Source: Helicoverpa zea (lineage: Eukaryota > Arthropoda > Insecta > Lepidoptera > Noctuidae). Taken from it: DNA of 64,000 nucleotides. The position numbers were made by a program, and so were the translations under genes. The stretch spans positions 1,860,001-1,924,000 of the forward strand of contig NC_061463.1 in assembly GCF_022581195.2 (NCBI RefSeq). Direction: 5' to 3'. Shown here piece after piece: positions 8,219 through 21,500 of the stretch. The notes below the pieces were generated by a model, which saw only the letters and a program-made list of their open reading frames with translations, was not told the origin of the DNA and did no database searches. Every line of letters starts with the position of its first letter. Positions within the stretch are counted from its first letter, which is position 1.

Positions 8219-8615
8219 AACATTTTTTTGTCATTATTATAATGTTTGAAATTTAAATTAATTATGGTCTTAATGACATGTCAGTTGGCCATTAAGGCTG
8301 TGTTTTATGATCGGTATATCTTCAGTATCATAAACAAGTATGAATTAGGTTTCTTTCGATTTAATGTTATTTATGTGATAAATATTTCGTAATTCCTTAT
8401 CCTTATTATTCAGGACATACAATTAGATTCTAATTACGATGTTTGACATGAAACTTGTTTAGCTTATAGAATATTAATTAACTTGTATTAGCAAGTTTTG
8501 TCTACTTAAATATCCTGGCTGATAAGGAAATGTGGTAAATGCTTTAAAATTTAAACCTCAGCTGATTCATATAAAATGGGGCCCTAAATGAAAAGCTTAG
8601 ATGTGACAACTTGTA
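8219..8615. other. Non-coding, nothing recognised
   Basis: AT-rich spacer between two fragments of the same dispersed repeat. Confidence 0.4.
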
Positions 8616-8690
8616 ATCCCTACTAACATTATAAAGCTGAAGAGTTTGTTTGTTTAAACGCGAGAACTACAAGATACACCATATACCTAT
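8616..8690 (+). repeat. Fragment of the same dispersed repeat
   Basis: 'CTAACATTATAAAGCTGAAG' then 'AGTTTGTTTGTTTAAACGCG' matches the head of the repeat seen at 8030, and it is less diverged. Only the first 70-75 bp are present. Confidence 0.65.
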
Positions 8691-11600
8691 TGAAAAAGAC
8701 TACTTATCCAGGTGTGTAGTCATATGTGGTGTTCTCCCCAGAACTACCACAAATGACTCATTATGAAAGAACTTATTTAGCATGAGCCTTAGTAGTCAAG
8801 GTACATAATATTACCTGAAGGTGTTCTATGAACAGCCTAATATATTCAGGCACGGTGGAAGTCTGTTTTATCTATAAAGCCGCTCAGTTTCCTGTCCAGA
8901 AAGTCGTGAGGACCTCACATTCTTTGGAATTAATTAAACTGTACCTTGCACGTCACAATTTTGCATTTACGTGTTCTTCTTAGAATGCGTCGGTTTGTCA
9001 GCGTATTCTAGCTGCATTACGATTTCGTGTTAATAAGTTAGATTTGCATATATGAAAAATATTATGTACGCAATGATTTCTGGAAATTGATGGCGTTATT
9101 TAAATGGTTTTACCGATATCCTTATTGATTGACTTTGGATGTGTGCACCATATCTATCCTTTGCGATTAGAAATTGAATTCTAACTCACCGTTGATAACA
9201 GATAGAATTTTATCATTTTTTCCATATAAATTATGTCACAATATCTAATCGCAAAACTACGGATAGTTAGGTTGAAGAAATCAGCAGTAAGTACTTTAAA
9301 GAAAAGCGGTTTCGACTGACTCTAACTAGACTAAGTGTGAATACTTTTAGATAGGTAGAAATATAAGTACCTACAGCTCGGTCTACATACCGAGCACATA
9401 CACGTAAGTAACACAATTCTTCAAGAGGTCACTTGCAAAGGTATAATAATGTCATTATCCGCCATTACAATGGGTCGACGACACTGTAGCTAAGTCTGAT
9501 TAAACCTGGATGTAACTGGCTCAGAAATGTGTAGACACGGACAAATTAGGTGACTTTACCCAGCGTACCTTATATACGTATGATGTAGTTACGAACAAAC
9601 GTTTTGGCAATATCATCTGCCTAGCCTTTTCTTTACTGCCTAGTTTAATCAGATGCAACTGAGTAGCAGTGTTTTACAAGGGGCGACTGCTTATCTGACC
9701 TTCAAGACGAATTAATTATTCGGGCAACCCTATACCTCTTCGTAAGACCTCAAGCAATAATAACCTTATCAACCCATGCGGCTGTTACTTACCACATTGA
9801 ATATAAAAATATAGTAGTCTATCATTTGTCTCGGATCTTCTAGCGTGCGTAAGTGTATAAAACTTTTTTATGTTACCCAAGAAAAGTAATAACCCTGCAA
9901 TCTTGTCTTCATGTGGTTTTATTACAATTTGAATAATACATTTGTTGTGCACTACCCATAAATAATTCATAAAACTCACGTATGTTATGAACTGCTAAAA
10001 AACTTGTAACCTACCATGTTACGAGTGCCACATTTCGACTGTATTAAGAGAATACAAACGGCTTAATTTATTAGGCTTTTTTCTTTTTTGGGGACAGTCT
10101 GACCTGTGTATCTTGTAAAGATCGGAACACATTAAAAGTGCAGAGCCAGACTTTTTTCTAACCACTGTTTTGGTAGTGAGTGAATAATTGGAACAATAGA
10201 AGTTCAAATTCCTTTCGATCTTTCATGAAATAGAATGTTAGTACAATTGTGGGCAATATAACCACTAAGAGGAACAATAAATGGCTACTTACACTCCAGT
10301 ACAATCATTTGTACGACTCAGGCAATTTAAACCATCCTTTCTACATTCTCTTTGTACAAAAATATATTATTCTCTCACTAAATGGGTTCTTAAATGTCAT
10401 TATGTACCTTCTTCAGCGCTAAAGCCAATCAATGTCCTGTTAAAATGTTCATTTTGTAACGTCTAATATTAGCAACACCAAACGAAAGTTCGATGATCTG
10501 AAAACAGTGTCGTGTTTTCAGTTAGAAAGTCGTCCACGTAACGTATTCGAGAGTGGGACGAAACTTCCCCATGTTTATGAAACCGTGCGCTTTAAAAATA
10601 GTGACCGTTTCGCTTTCTGTCGCATAGCTACCAGTGTATTTGCGTCCTAATCCAAAGACGAGTGACTCACGTAACGCTTAACATTTTAAATGTTTTTATA
10701 TTTACAAACAAAGCTGCAGTTGGGTTAACAGCACCGGATGTTTTGTCCAGATATGGAATATAACGCTTCTAAAGGAAGTGGATAAAATAAAAGGGCGGGT
10801 GAATCGGAACTTATAATCGATAAAATCGTACTCGATCCGGGCATACGATTATGGTGTTGTTGACTTCGATTACTGAATGTTGTATTGTGTCGAAGTCGAT
10901 CGTGACTCGGCGCCACTTTCACGTACAATGATGGGTATTGTCTTACAAGTGGCGTTAATCTTATTGCTTCGCTTATAGGAATCAATTGGAACTTGGAAAT
11001 GTCTGATATAGACAGTTGAGAATTCTCAGTAGATTATCACAGTCCGGCTGTAGATTTTCATTGATGTCGTTTTGCTGTCCAATATTCCGAATCTTCCCAA
11101 CTTGATTTTGGAATTCTAATGGTGTAAGGCTGTGCTAGTTCCGTGCCAAATTACGGACTGATAAAATTTTTGATAAACTTAGCTTCTCGCTTATTATTGG
11201 AATTTACAGTGCCTATGCACTTTTTATCAAAAGAGTTGGCTCAACTACTAACTCAACGTCCTCTTGTTGAAAGGCAGAACCAAAGGACGGTAAAGTTTTA
11301 ATTTTACCGTATTGTTGAACTGCAATACGATTTAAGACACTATATTCCCCATTAATTATAATAAACGCACTGTTTAGCGTAAGTCTTGCACGGCGCGGGT
11401 CACGCTCAGGACTGCGAGCGGTAATGACGTAGAAGCATCATCAATCTTTTATAACTACCCTCCTAATTAATGCCGTACATTACTTCAGGTTACATTTAAC
11501 AGCCAATAATTTAATGGTCCCGTCTACAGGTACAAGTTTTTGTGTATTTTATGTGCATTTGTGATTGCACTTACGTTTCTTTTTATGCAAATAAAAAGGT

Positions 11601-12299
11601 AATTAAATAAGTTTTCTTGCTAGCTGCCGTAATTATTTCCGTAGTTTTGTTATGTTTATTTGTTTAATTAACTTTCTTGAGTATTTTAATTTACTAAAAA
11701 GGTGTTGAAGTTGAGTGTCTGGACATACAAATGTACTTACTCGTGTCCTGGCTGTATTTACATATGTGTTTCTGACTATGACTGAATAAAAGTTATACCC
11801 TGATGTTTATTTCATACTAGAACATGATCTTGCGTAGGGTTAAGTGGGCTAAATAGAAAAACCAATGATCCGTAAATTGTGCCTGAAAACATAATTATAC
11901 AGAACTTACCTTTAGTGAAATAATTAACATTTCTCTTAATTGTTTAATTTAGAATCCCGTGATCTATGTGTTCGATAGGTCATGTTTATCCATTTCAAGA
12001 CATACACGTGTGTAACGAAACAATGTTTTGTTCAAGTTTGTTTTCAAAACATGTTTGTTAACTTGTTGCTAACTTTGTACTAACATTTTGCTTCTTGCCT
12101 ACTTATGAGGGAATTAACATTGGGTATAATAATACTTTTGTTCCGACATTTTGGTAAATGGCTTTGAAATATTTGGGATCATGTGGGTGATTGAATATTT
12201 AAAAATACATTACATATTACTTGAGTGCTTAGTTAGTGTTAAACTAGCCATCTCTCGCGATTTATCTGCATCCCGAGAAAACTACTTCTTGCAAAAGTA
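8691..12299. other. Long non-coding stretch
   Basis: No supported gene. A minus-strand frame of about 64 codons (9785-9979) runs exactly into a good donor (CAATGTG|GTAAGT, donor at 9789), but no acceptor is convincing. Another orphan minus-strand donor (AAAG|GTAAGT) lies at 11905-11910. These are not enough for an exon call. Confidence 0.4.
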
Positions 12300-12413
12300 C
12301 CTACTTACCAAGTTTCATCAAAATCCATTGTATAGCTTTTGTCTGAATATGAATCAAACGTATAAGCATAAGTACATCCTTATAAACTTAAAAGCAGGTA
12401 CCTATTAGTAGGA
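12300..12413 (+). repeat. Degenerate lepidopteran repeat, tail portion
   Basis: 'CCAAGTTTCATCAAAATCCA', then 'TAGCTTTTGTCTGAA', then 'ACATCCTTATAAACTT' and ATTAGTAGGA. This resembles a common tail motif in Lepidoptera (AGTTTCATCAAAATCCATT... ATACATCCTTACAAACTTTCGCC...). The resemblance is from memory and the copy is diverged. Confidence 0.6.
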
Positions 12414-15400
12414 GTAATACTGGTTAACAGCCACATAGTTACTTGTCATACCATGTTTGGATAATTGATATCCTCCCTAATTTCGGTCCAGGGCCATATT
12501 AATTACACTAGTTCAATTGTTAAATCTTAATACATATTATCTTCCTTAAGATGGTTTCGTAACACTCAATTGTTTATAGGATATTTTTATTAATTTGTAC
12601 TAGCTTCCTTGTTCTGGTATATCAAACTTGTTGTCATGTCGACTGACACATCAGACGGTCGCGCGCCATAATAGTATTACTCGTTACAAATACTAAGGAT
12701 TAGCTACCCTCCAGACACGCACAAACATGGCGCCTCAAATTACTCTCTAATACAATCGTATAAAATGTGACAATAGCCCAAACTTTGTGTACACCACTCA
12801 CAATAAACTTTATTACATCTGAACCTATATGATAATAGACTTAGTTGTTTAAATGCTTGAATATTATTCACTCGTATATTATATGTATAATTTACGAGCA
12901 ATTTGCAAAAGTGCTAGTTTACGACTCTCTTAAAGGGACATTATGTCGGGGTCGTGTTTATGTAGTATAACGACCGGCTAGCTGTGAAGGGGACGCCCAG
13001 ATTGTGGTGCACACGTATTGAATGTAAATAATCATTATCTTGCATCATTCATCTAATAAACAAGATAAGCCAGGAACAAACAAGACTTATGTAAAGTTCT
13101 CAAGTCTCACCTAAGATAAAGGAACGCGCACAATTCTATGTTAGTTAACAGCATTCTTATTAAAATTCTAATCTAAAAATAAAAGCAGTGGAGTTGATGC
13201 AAAAATGTCGTGTAACTCGAGTTAAATTAATTTTCGCGGTAGCTATCATAATTTAATTAATTAATTAAGTTTTACACGCAAGTTTGTTCGCGTGAATATG
13301 ATGACTTGCTCTGTTCCGCTTCTGGCTCTGCTATGCTGTGTTCATTACAACTAGATATTATAATTTTTGCTTTTATTATTATCTCGCACATTCAGAATTT
13401 CGGATGAACTCCACCATTTTTTGCGAAGAATGTTTGAAAATTGAAGTTAATTATAAGGTTCGCGTATTATCATAGAGATGATGTTATTATAAGTTTGCTC
13501 AATAATAGGCTGACGTTAACGCGTCGGTTGGTACAGCCTCAGGGCGGTGCAGCTTTCCAAACTCTGAATGAGCTCCTCCGCTCCGCATAGCAACAGGATT
13601 AGAAACGCTCCAAATTCTCATTGTCAATACACGAATAATTGAATTTTACCATCTTCTAAAAGTTCGCCATCACCTGCATCTGGTCTATGTGAAAAAAAAC
13701 CGATCCCCATATATTTGGCGTCTCGTTACTCAATGTCTTGTGCCTTTGTGTGTTCAAGGCTATTGTCTGACGCAGATTTTGCCGCGGGCAACCCCAGTTC
13801 CGTATTAAGAAATTAAGCCCTTATTTATAGTGGGACAGTATTGATTTACGAGCGTTCCGTTTTGGCGGTTTGGACGTTTCGTACGTGTCGGCGGCGGCGT
13901 CTTCCCGCCAGGTGCTAGTGGTAGTTTTTTCCTTGATAGCATTGTGGACGGTTTCGTTTCAAAGTACAATGGTTGCGAGATTTGCACAAAAACGATCCGT
14001 AAAAAGGGGGTTGTTGAAAAAACTATGGTTATGCAGAATGTCCAAACGTTAGTTCGTTGGACTGTAGTCGCGTGCCGCAATGCTTTATATTTAAAAGTTG
14101 TTTTTTTTACTTGGTTCCAGGTGAAGCCGCAGCTTGACGCGGTGTCTGCTATCACGAATCAACTGATATTGTTTTACACTTTAGACAGCCATTATGCTAT
14201 GAAATTTTATTTACGTCGCAACTGCCAGCAATTAAAATTACGTTTAAGAAAGATCTTTCAACTATAGGTATTTTCGTAGCCAGCAATTAGTCTCTAAAAC
14301 CGATGCGTGTTCTAGAGTTCGTTGCCACGGATTCACAAGATTAATGCGTGTTATTCTTCTTTTTCACTGGTTGACACAAGTAGCTCCAAAAATACTAAAA
14401 TTGATTAGTAGTTGGTGGCGTTACACGGTTTGAATTTTATCTTCAGCACGTCAAGATTGCACCAAGTTAAACGCGTGGGAGTATATTTTAGTTGTGTCGC
14501 GACAGCTTAACAAAATTGACACAGTCTGTCAATCGGTTTGATACCCCTCAACAATGGTTCCCGCGCTTTTACAGGATGAATGATTGAACGAATGAATGGG
14601 TCGCTGCGGGCGGTTGATGACTGACTTTGTACTTGTGTGTATGACTAAATTAAATAAATATTTTATTGTACATTGTGATTTTGAATGATGACGTTCGTAA
14701 AAAGTCTTGTATTTATTTGTTGTGGTTTGCCTAACTTATGTGTGGTTATTGATGGTTTTTTGATTGGATGGCTTTAAAATGATGGTATAAAATCGGCTTG
14801 TAGCGTATTACAAAAAGCTTTAAGTACTTAATGTTGAAAGGCAACGAAAAAACTTTATTAAGTTTATAATATAATTTAATCTGAAAACAAACTGTATCTT
14901 GGGTCTTAATTAAATACCTTGAAAAAATAGTAATCAAAGCCACTGGCGCCAGATCTAGATAATGTCGATGCGCAGCTTTAGATAAAAAATAATTAATTTT
15001 AATTTTCTCCAATTATGTAAGGATTTCCATAATGAGCTTGTATTCGCAGCTGTTCGTGCATTAAAATGTTATTTTCTATTCAGATGCACATACTGGCGAA
15101 TGAATACCTGAATCTAAATGAACATTTTGCATAAAAATTATCATTTCGTTATTCTGTGGCAACGACTTCCGATGGTGAAAAATTACGTCTAACAATAACA
15201 GTTCCTTCTGTGAATCTATTACGCACCTACTCAGGCAATGAATGTTGCATTCTATGTTCTGTCTATGCACTTTTTCTAGTTTTTCTAAGCCATAGTTACA
15301 AATTGCATTGCGTCTAATTTATGTCTTTGTTATTCTGCTTAGCTGGTAAGTGTATATAATTCTAGCTACGAGCCGGCATCCAAACAACTTTTTGTATTGT

Positions 15401-18386
15401 AAGTCTCCTCAGGAATGCAAGTCCGTTACTCTATCGATGCAAGCGCGCGATCTTTAAATATTTTCGACGTATCTCATGGTGCGCACGCGCGGCAACTCAA
15501 ACAACAATTCGTGTTGTAATCCACCATCTTTTTAGCACTGTAATGTATACCAAGGAAAAACTGTGTAATTGCACATTGCGAAATATCTGCGGTACTATTA
15601 TTAGTTTTTGTTAATACAGTTTCGTAGAAGCCAGCCGGCTGCCTCAAAATCATCTGGATGTAAACATTGCATTAGAGTTTACGGGTAATTAACATCGGAG
15701 CCCACTCTGTTGTGTTACCAACTGTATTACGGCTAATAAGCTTTTTTATCCAGTTTATCGAAAGCCGGTTGACGTTCAATTTCAAATATTGAACAGTGTC
15801 CACACTAGACGGAGGGGATCCATAAAAATCAATCACTAGACTCGCTGAGCTGCCGAGGGATAAAAATATCGTTTCACAAAATTGCCTGATTTTTTTTCAC
15901 TTCTTTTCGTCTCCCCAGCTTGTTTGGACGGGCCCCTTTACTAAGAAAGTTTTGAAAAAGTACGCATTCAACGGATATTAAACCTATTTTGGCTGGGGGA
16001 GTCTCAGCAGTATTTTATAGTGTCTAGACTAATTCGCTTAGTCGTTACTTAGGAGTTTCGAAGTATTTTAGGTCTTAAAACTTTGATAATCGACTGCCTA
16101 TTAAATGGGCTTTGCTCTAATTATGTTTAAAGCCGGAATGTTAGATAACCTCGGCATTCTTGAGGTGGGTTGTCACTATTACCTTGTAGGTTAAGTTGTT
16201 GCCAATTAAGTTCATTCACAAATACTCGGTCGTGTTGAATTTAACAATGAGGATAAACTACAGAACAAAAGTTATCTCCGTAATTAGCGACTGACTGACT
16301 ACAATATTATTATTCGTTTTGCTTTCATAAAAATACGTTGAAAAAAGTCGTGAGCATTTGAGCAATTCACTCTACTAAATGCTGCTAGTGAAATGCAACT
16401 AGCGAAAATACTTACAATTTAGAAACAAAACATTTGAAACATAACGGCTTTATTAACAAATAAAAAGTTCTGTATGTTTCAGCACATTAAGTTTGCGTGT
16501 GCGGCCACTGCGCTCGCGTTTGTACGTTACTCTTACGGGATATTACAGGGAGTCGGCTCGTGTTAACTCAAATATGTATGTATGTAACTAACTAGTATAG
16601 TATTAAATATTAATGGGAGATCGTTAGCTCACACGCGACCGCGTCTAGCCGGGAAGTAGGTTGTAAAGTCGCTTTTTATGGACTGAATAAAATCTGGCCC
16701 CTCTGCGCAATATGGCCGCCTCGAGGGTGACAACTTGTTTTCGATGTTAAATTAATTGCTTCGTACCAGAATTAGGGAGTGACGCAGACTTATTGTAATT
16801 ATATTTTACTTAAGCAATATATTTTTTCCACGAAATTAAAGTGATTGGATGTACTTATTAATAATGCATTGTATACAAACACAGCTCGTAACAAATGTAG
16901 GTACGTACTTAAGTGATAAGTATTGTTACAAAATAACACTAACCACAAACTAAATAGTAAGTACGTACTCGTATGTTTTATCTTTTTCTGGAAAACACAG
17001 GTTGGGCTAAATTAATACTAATCAGTAAAGTAGGTAGCTATCAAACATAGGGAAATACCCTTCATATGTGGATAAGATTTTCCTCCAAGGAAAACATGAA
17101 AAAACAATAACAATAGGCACCTAGACAATTTAATGCTAAAAATATTGATGAAGAATCGGAATTTATATCTCGATTATTCATCGAGACAATACTGCTTAAT
17201 TAGGTTTCGATAATCGCGTATTGTATTTGACAACACTACCTACCGCTACATATTAAACGTGTTTTTATTGTTGTTTATAGGATGATACGACATTATTGTG
17301 ATAATATACAATGTTTAACTTGTATACAAACATGCTAGCTAGCAGGTGGATTTTACGATGAAATGATTTTTATAAACAAAATAATTGACCTTGCTTTTCG
17401 CCAAAATTTATTTCGTTTCCTCAATTATTGAGTGGGTGGTGATGCCGTCCTAAATCCATGTAATTTTCCGTATTAAATTAAAACAATGTGTTAAAAAAAT
17501 ATTCTTTCGTTTCGTGAGTGACAGTGCGCAGTCGCCGTGACGCTAGTGATGGGCCATCGAGAAAATAATTTGCATAATCGAGTAATCCGTGCAGTTCCGA
17601 AGTTATTATCGATTTATCACATTAAAATTGATGATTTGGTTAAATGATGATACGGTTGTTAGGTAATGGCTTATTTTATGGCTTAATCAAGCTTTGGTGT
17701 TTTACATTTGAATTCTTGTAAGTAATTTAATAAACTTATATTTAAACAAAATTCTAAATGTTTTTTGTAAATAATCATATAATTATGGAAAATAAATGGC
17801 GAAGGGTTTGTAACTGTTGTTTTAAAATACCATTACCATATCCTTTACCAGTTATTGAAGATGATGATACCAGATATTAGTCAACATGGCCGCCTGGCCC
17901 TAGGTGTCTGGAAGCAACTTCGCGCCTAAATTTTGAAATGAGAACGCGTGAGAAAACGCTCGCGACTCGTCTTGAATTACGACGTTCGAAATGTGAATGA
18001 ACGGCCAGTTATAAAAAAAGACATTTGAAACGAACTTTTTGCTCGTACACCTAAGTACTTAACTATTATAACATACTTTCTACCGTTATGAGGAAAAACT
18101 TAATTTTATTAAAGTTATCCTGCATTACAACCTACTTTATAGTATGGTTGCGGTTAGTCTAGCCTACTCGTGTATCGACAAACAGTTAATGCATGACGGA
18201 ATAAGTGTACTGTTAAAAACAGCGTTAATCATTTCTTCGTTAAAAGGTGTATCAGAGAACTATAGATCACTTCTAAACTTGACAATCACAATCACATTCG
18301 ATGCTGTTAACATTTATTCTATTCAACTACACACTAGTACAACAACTACAACCATACATTCTTAAGTCATACAAGAACAATAACAG
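12414..18386. other. Long non-coding stretch
   Basis: No supported gene. At 13944-14267 a frame (only non-ATG start) encodes 'NGCEICTKTIRKKG', reminiscent of a BED zinc-finger core, but the histidines expected downstream are missing. Just inside that frame 'TTGGTTCCAG|GTGAAG' (14120) is an acceptor abutting a weak donor. (TTAA)n-like runs occur near 13250. Nothing else is recognisable. Confidence 0.4.
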
Positions 18387-18562
18387 CCTTACTTATAAAC
18401 GTGAATTAATTATAAGTAATACTTAAGGGCTGTTTAAGAAAATTCTTACTTATAAACGTTGCTTAACCATGTCTTAACTAACATTTAATCACTACTTAAG
18501 ACTTTAAGTAGTGATTAGTTAAAATGTTGCTTAGAAGGTGATTAGAGATTTTATAAGTAAGG
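18387..18562. mobile_element. Foldback MITE-like element
   Basis: Inverted ends CCTTACTTATAAA (18387-18399) and TTTATAAGTAAGG (18550-18562) enclose 176 bp. The centre is a hairpin pairing AATCACTACTTAA (from 18487) with TTAAGTAGTGATT (to about 18517), loop 3-4 nt. A second internal copy of CTTACTTATAAACG lies at 18445. No target-site duplication is evident, so the superfamily is open. Confidence 0.55.
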
Positions 18563-21500
18563 GGGTTAAACTACTCCGTGACCCTTAGTAAATCCGGAAT
18601 ACCAGGAAGTTAAAACATTCAAGCCCAAAATCATTTGACATTTCACAACCCGTTCCCTAAAATTAATTCCTACCTCAAGAATTAACTTCATCAAACAAAA
18701 ATGCTATTAATAAAACTTTCTTGAGCTGTTATGACACAAATCATTGTCGTATAAAAAATAAAATCGTTTCTAATCCCCTTAGTTATCCGTGCAGGGGACT
18801 CTTTGTTTTTTTTTTACCATCAAATTGCGCTATAGAAGCAGAACACGTGCTGTCTTGAAGAAATTACGGGTTCCAAGGAGACGTGTTCGATATACTTTAG
18901 TTAGACACGGAGTAGGGTGTGTACTGTGTAGTGGTTAGGGTGACCATGAGGCGTAGACACATTAGGATAAGTCAGGAAACTGTAGTTGTGCACAAAGAGC
19001 CATTTTGCGTACTTATTTAAAAGGTGCCCGTTAACTGTAAGACCTAGGGTTTAAACACAATAAAAAATCCAGTGTTTAAAATTAGGGTTTCTTTGTAACT
19101 TCTGTCCGGTAAGAACTGGTATTACAACAGTCTCACTTTCACCCCTAGTCTCAAATAATAACTTTTTATCGTCATATTTATGACCAAACTTGCTTTAATC
19201 ATAACCCTTCCTCGTCCAAGTCTTAAATTTTTACGACAGTCCTCTTTGTTGAGTGATTGTCGAAATTAGCGTTGGTAACGGCACAGTCCACGGTAATGGG
19301 ATCGTTTGGTCACATTATACATGAGCAGGCAGCGCCGGGTGCGGCAGATGGCTCTGCTCAGACGTTCCCTTTTCAATTGCCCATCTCTGCCAAGCACCCA
19401 TTTTTTTGGCCCCAAACTGATTGTGATCACAACTATTGTAACTTCCATTGTGCTACACATCATTGTTACGGTGAAATTCTTAAGTTCCCGGCTTTTCTAA
19501 GGCATATTGCAAATTTTCTTTTTCTATGAATTCTATGAATCTGTGGGAACCATTTTGCAATTTGGGATTAACATTGAGGGTAATGCAGGTATGCATTGGG
19601 ATTGCGATCGTGAGATGTTGATTAGTGCATTGATTTTGATGTATTGTGTTACAGTTTTGCACTGACGTTGGTGTTACACTGAGGGTACATTGTAAAAGAA
19701 TTGTTCGTTACCATTCGATTTATTTATAAGCTGCTCTAATGTTGATTTATATCGATTGAATGACTGTTGGCATGAATAATCGTTTTCGCCATTTAAATAG
19801 GGCATTTACATTTTCGGACGTAGCTGGTAGGTTGTGAGTTTCAACATGCCTTTTTCCCACACTCTTGACTAGCACAACATTATCTTAGTAGGCCAATTTT
19901 ACAAATTCGTCGCTTGTATTTTTCTTCAAAGGGAGTTACCCTTTGAATACTCATCGGCAGCCCTCCTGCTGCTTCAAGTGTCTGAGTTAAACACTCAGAA
20001 TCAAGTGGCCTACTTGTGCCAGTTCGCCGCAATAACTTGCTTCTTGTAGTACATTTTTATAGCGTCGGCTTCTAAAAAGTCGGTAGTAAAAACGCCCTTT
20101 CAAACGTCTGTGTGTTTAACAATTTTCGTGTATCGAACAAACAGATCACGTAGCGACGATGACGTGAGTTCATTCCTCACAATTCTGTGACCCTTCATTG
20201 CCTCCAATTTGGGTCTTACAAGATTTTGTCGAAATACCTTTCTCAATTTACCTGATAGGTAAATGTAAAAATCGTTCGATGAAGATAATCGGATTTGCTC
20301 AATGCCAGACTTACTTAAACGTATCTTAGCTTGTGAGGATAGCAAATACTTGAATAATATATTTTTATTTCCTTGCAAACTGACCTGGAATAAAAGAGGT
20401 AACGACTCTGCGGATAAGTCCATAAACGGGACATAAAACTACTCATCATTAAATCTGTCAATAATCTCTTTAAAACCCTATTTTATTACATCATCCCTCT
20501 GGCATGTCCATTCGCCATATGCCTCGGAATGTCATTTCATAGAAGCCTCCAATGGCGGTTTCCACCCATAATATGTATGACGCGAGCACCACCCAAATGG
20601 CCAAATTGAGTTATAAATCTTGCGCAACGTCTTTATTTTAAATTCGCCAGTTGTCCATTTTGTGCCTAAAAAAAATTAGCGGGCACTTTTTAGTCCCTAC
20701 CGTTGGATTCGAGTCACGTATGGACAGTTAAGGCGCATCTAGCTTTGGGGAGCTGGGTTTAATCTCAGAGGAATGTTGGATGCTCATAACAACGCCAGTT
20801 CTGAGTTATGGACCGATAAACGCGACGGATTTGAATACTACGCGACGAGACGGCGTCAACCCCTTCCTGACGAGCTACATGCCTAGATGGGATCCTTCCG
20901 GAGACTCCGAATTAGGAAGTCGCCGTAGTCTAGTCAGATATCTACGGCTATTTGCATTCGTCCCTACGCTTAGACGTTTTCCTCAAAATGAATGGTTCTC
21001 ATCTTATTAGAAAATAAAGCGTTTACTGAACTTATTGTCTCTACGTGTGTTTAATTCTTTACTTATTCAAGTACTTCATTTGCTTTTTCTGTATCCGCAA
21101 AACTTTCATAGATTTACAGTAAAGCATAATTGCTTCTTTAAAACCTCACATTCGTATTGATGATGGTTTTTGTAGCACGATTAAAATATATTTTGGGGAA
21201 CGAAAGGCCTCTGAGGTTATATTGAATTTCTAGGAAGTCTGACTGGCTGATCGTTGACAATAGAGGCGCCATGGTCACGTTGTTGCTGGCTACGAAATGT
21301 TTGTTAGTGTCAAACTAACCGTGGTCGGAGCAAATGCTTCGGTCGAGCGTCAGTGAACGCTTGGTTGGTTGATGTATGTGCAATTATGTTTTACCTTAGA
21401 TAAGCTTTAATTTTTAAAAAGTCTTTTCAGCAAACCACGTAGACCGTATTACGCTCTAATTTAACGCTACTTTTTGTTAAATATATTTAATCGACGCTAT

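Noticed and set aside
9785..9979. Minus-strand frame ending exactly at a GTAAGT donor
   Set aside because: No supporting acceptor or domain, and the reported start is not ATG. One strong donor alone is expected by chance.
13944..14267. Frame with 'CEICTKTIRKKG', like a BED zinc finger
   Set aside because: Only a non-ATG start; the histidine pair and the T..L..H spacing of BED fingers are absent, and there is no transposase core nearby. Coincidence cannot be excluded.
20100..20423. 107-codon minus-strand ORF starting with ATG
   Set aside because: No domain, no splice context and no codon signal. Several ORFs of this length are expected by chance in 64 kb of AT-rich sequence on six frames.
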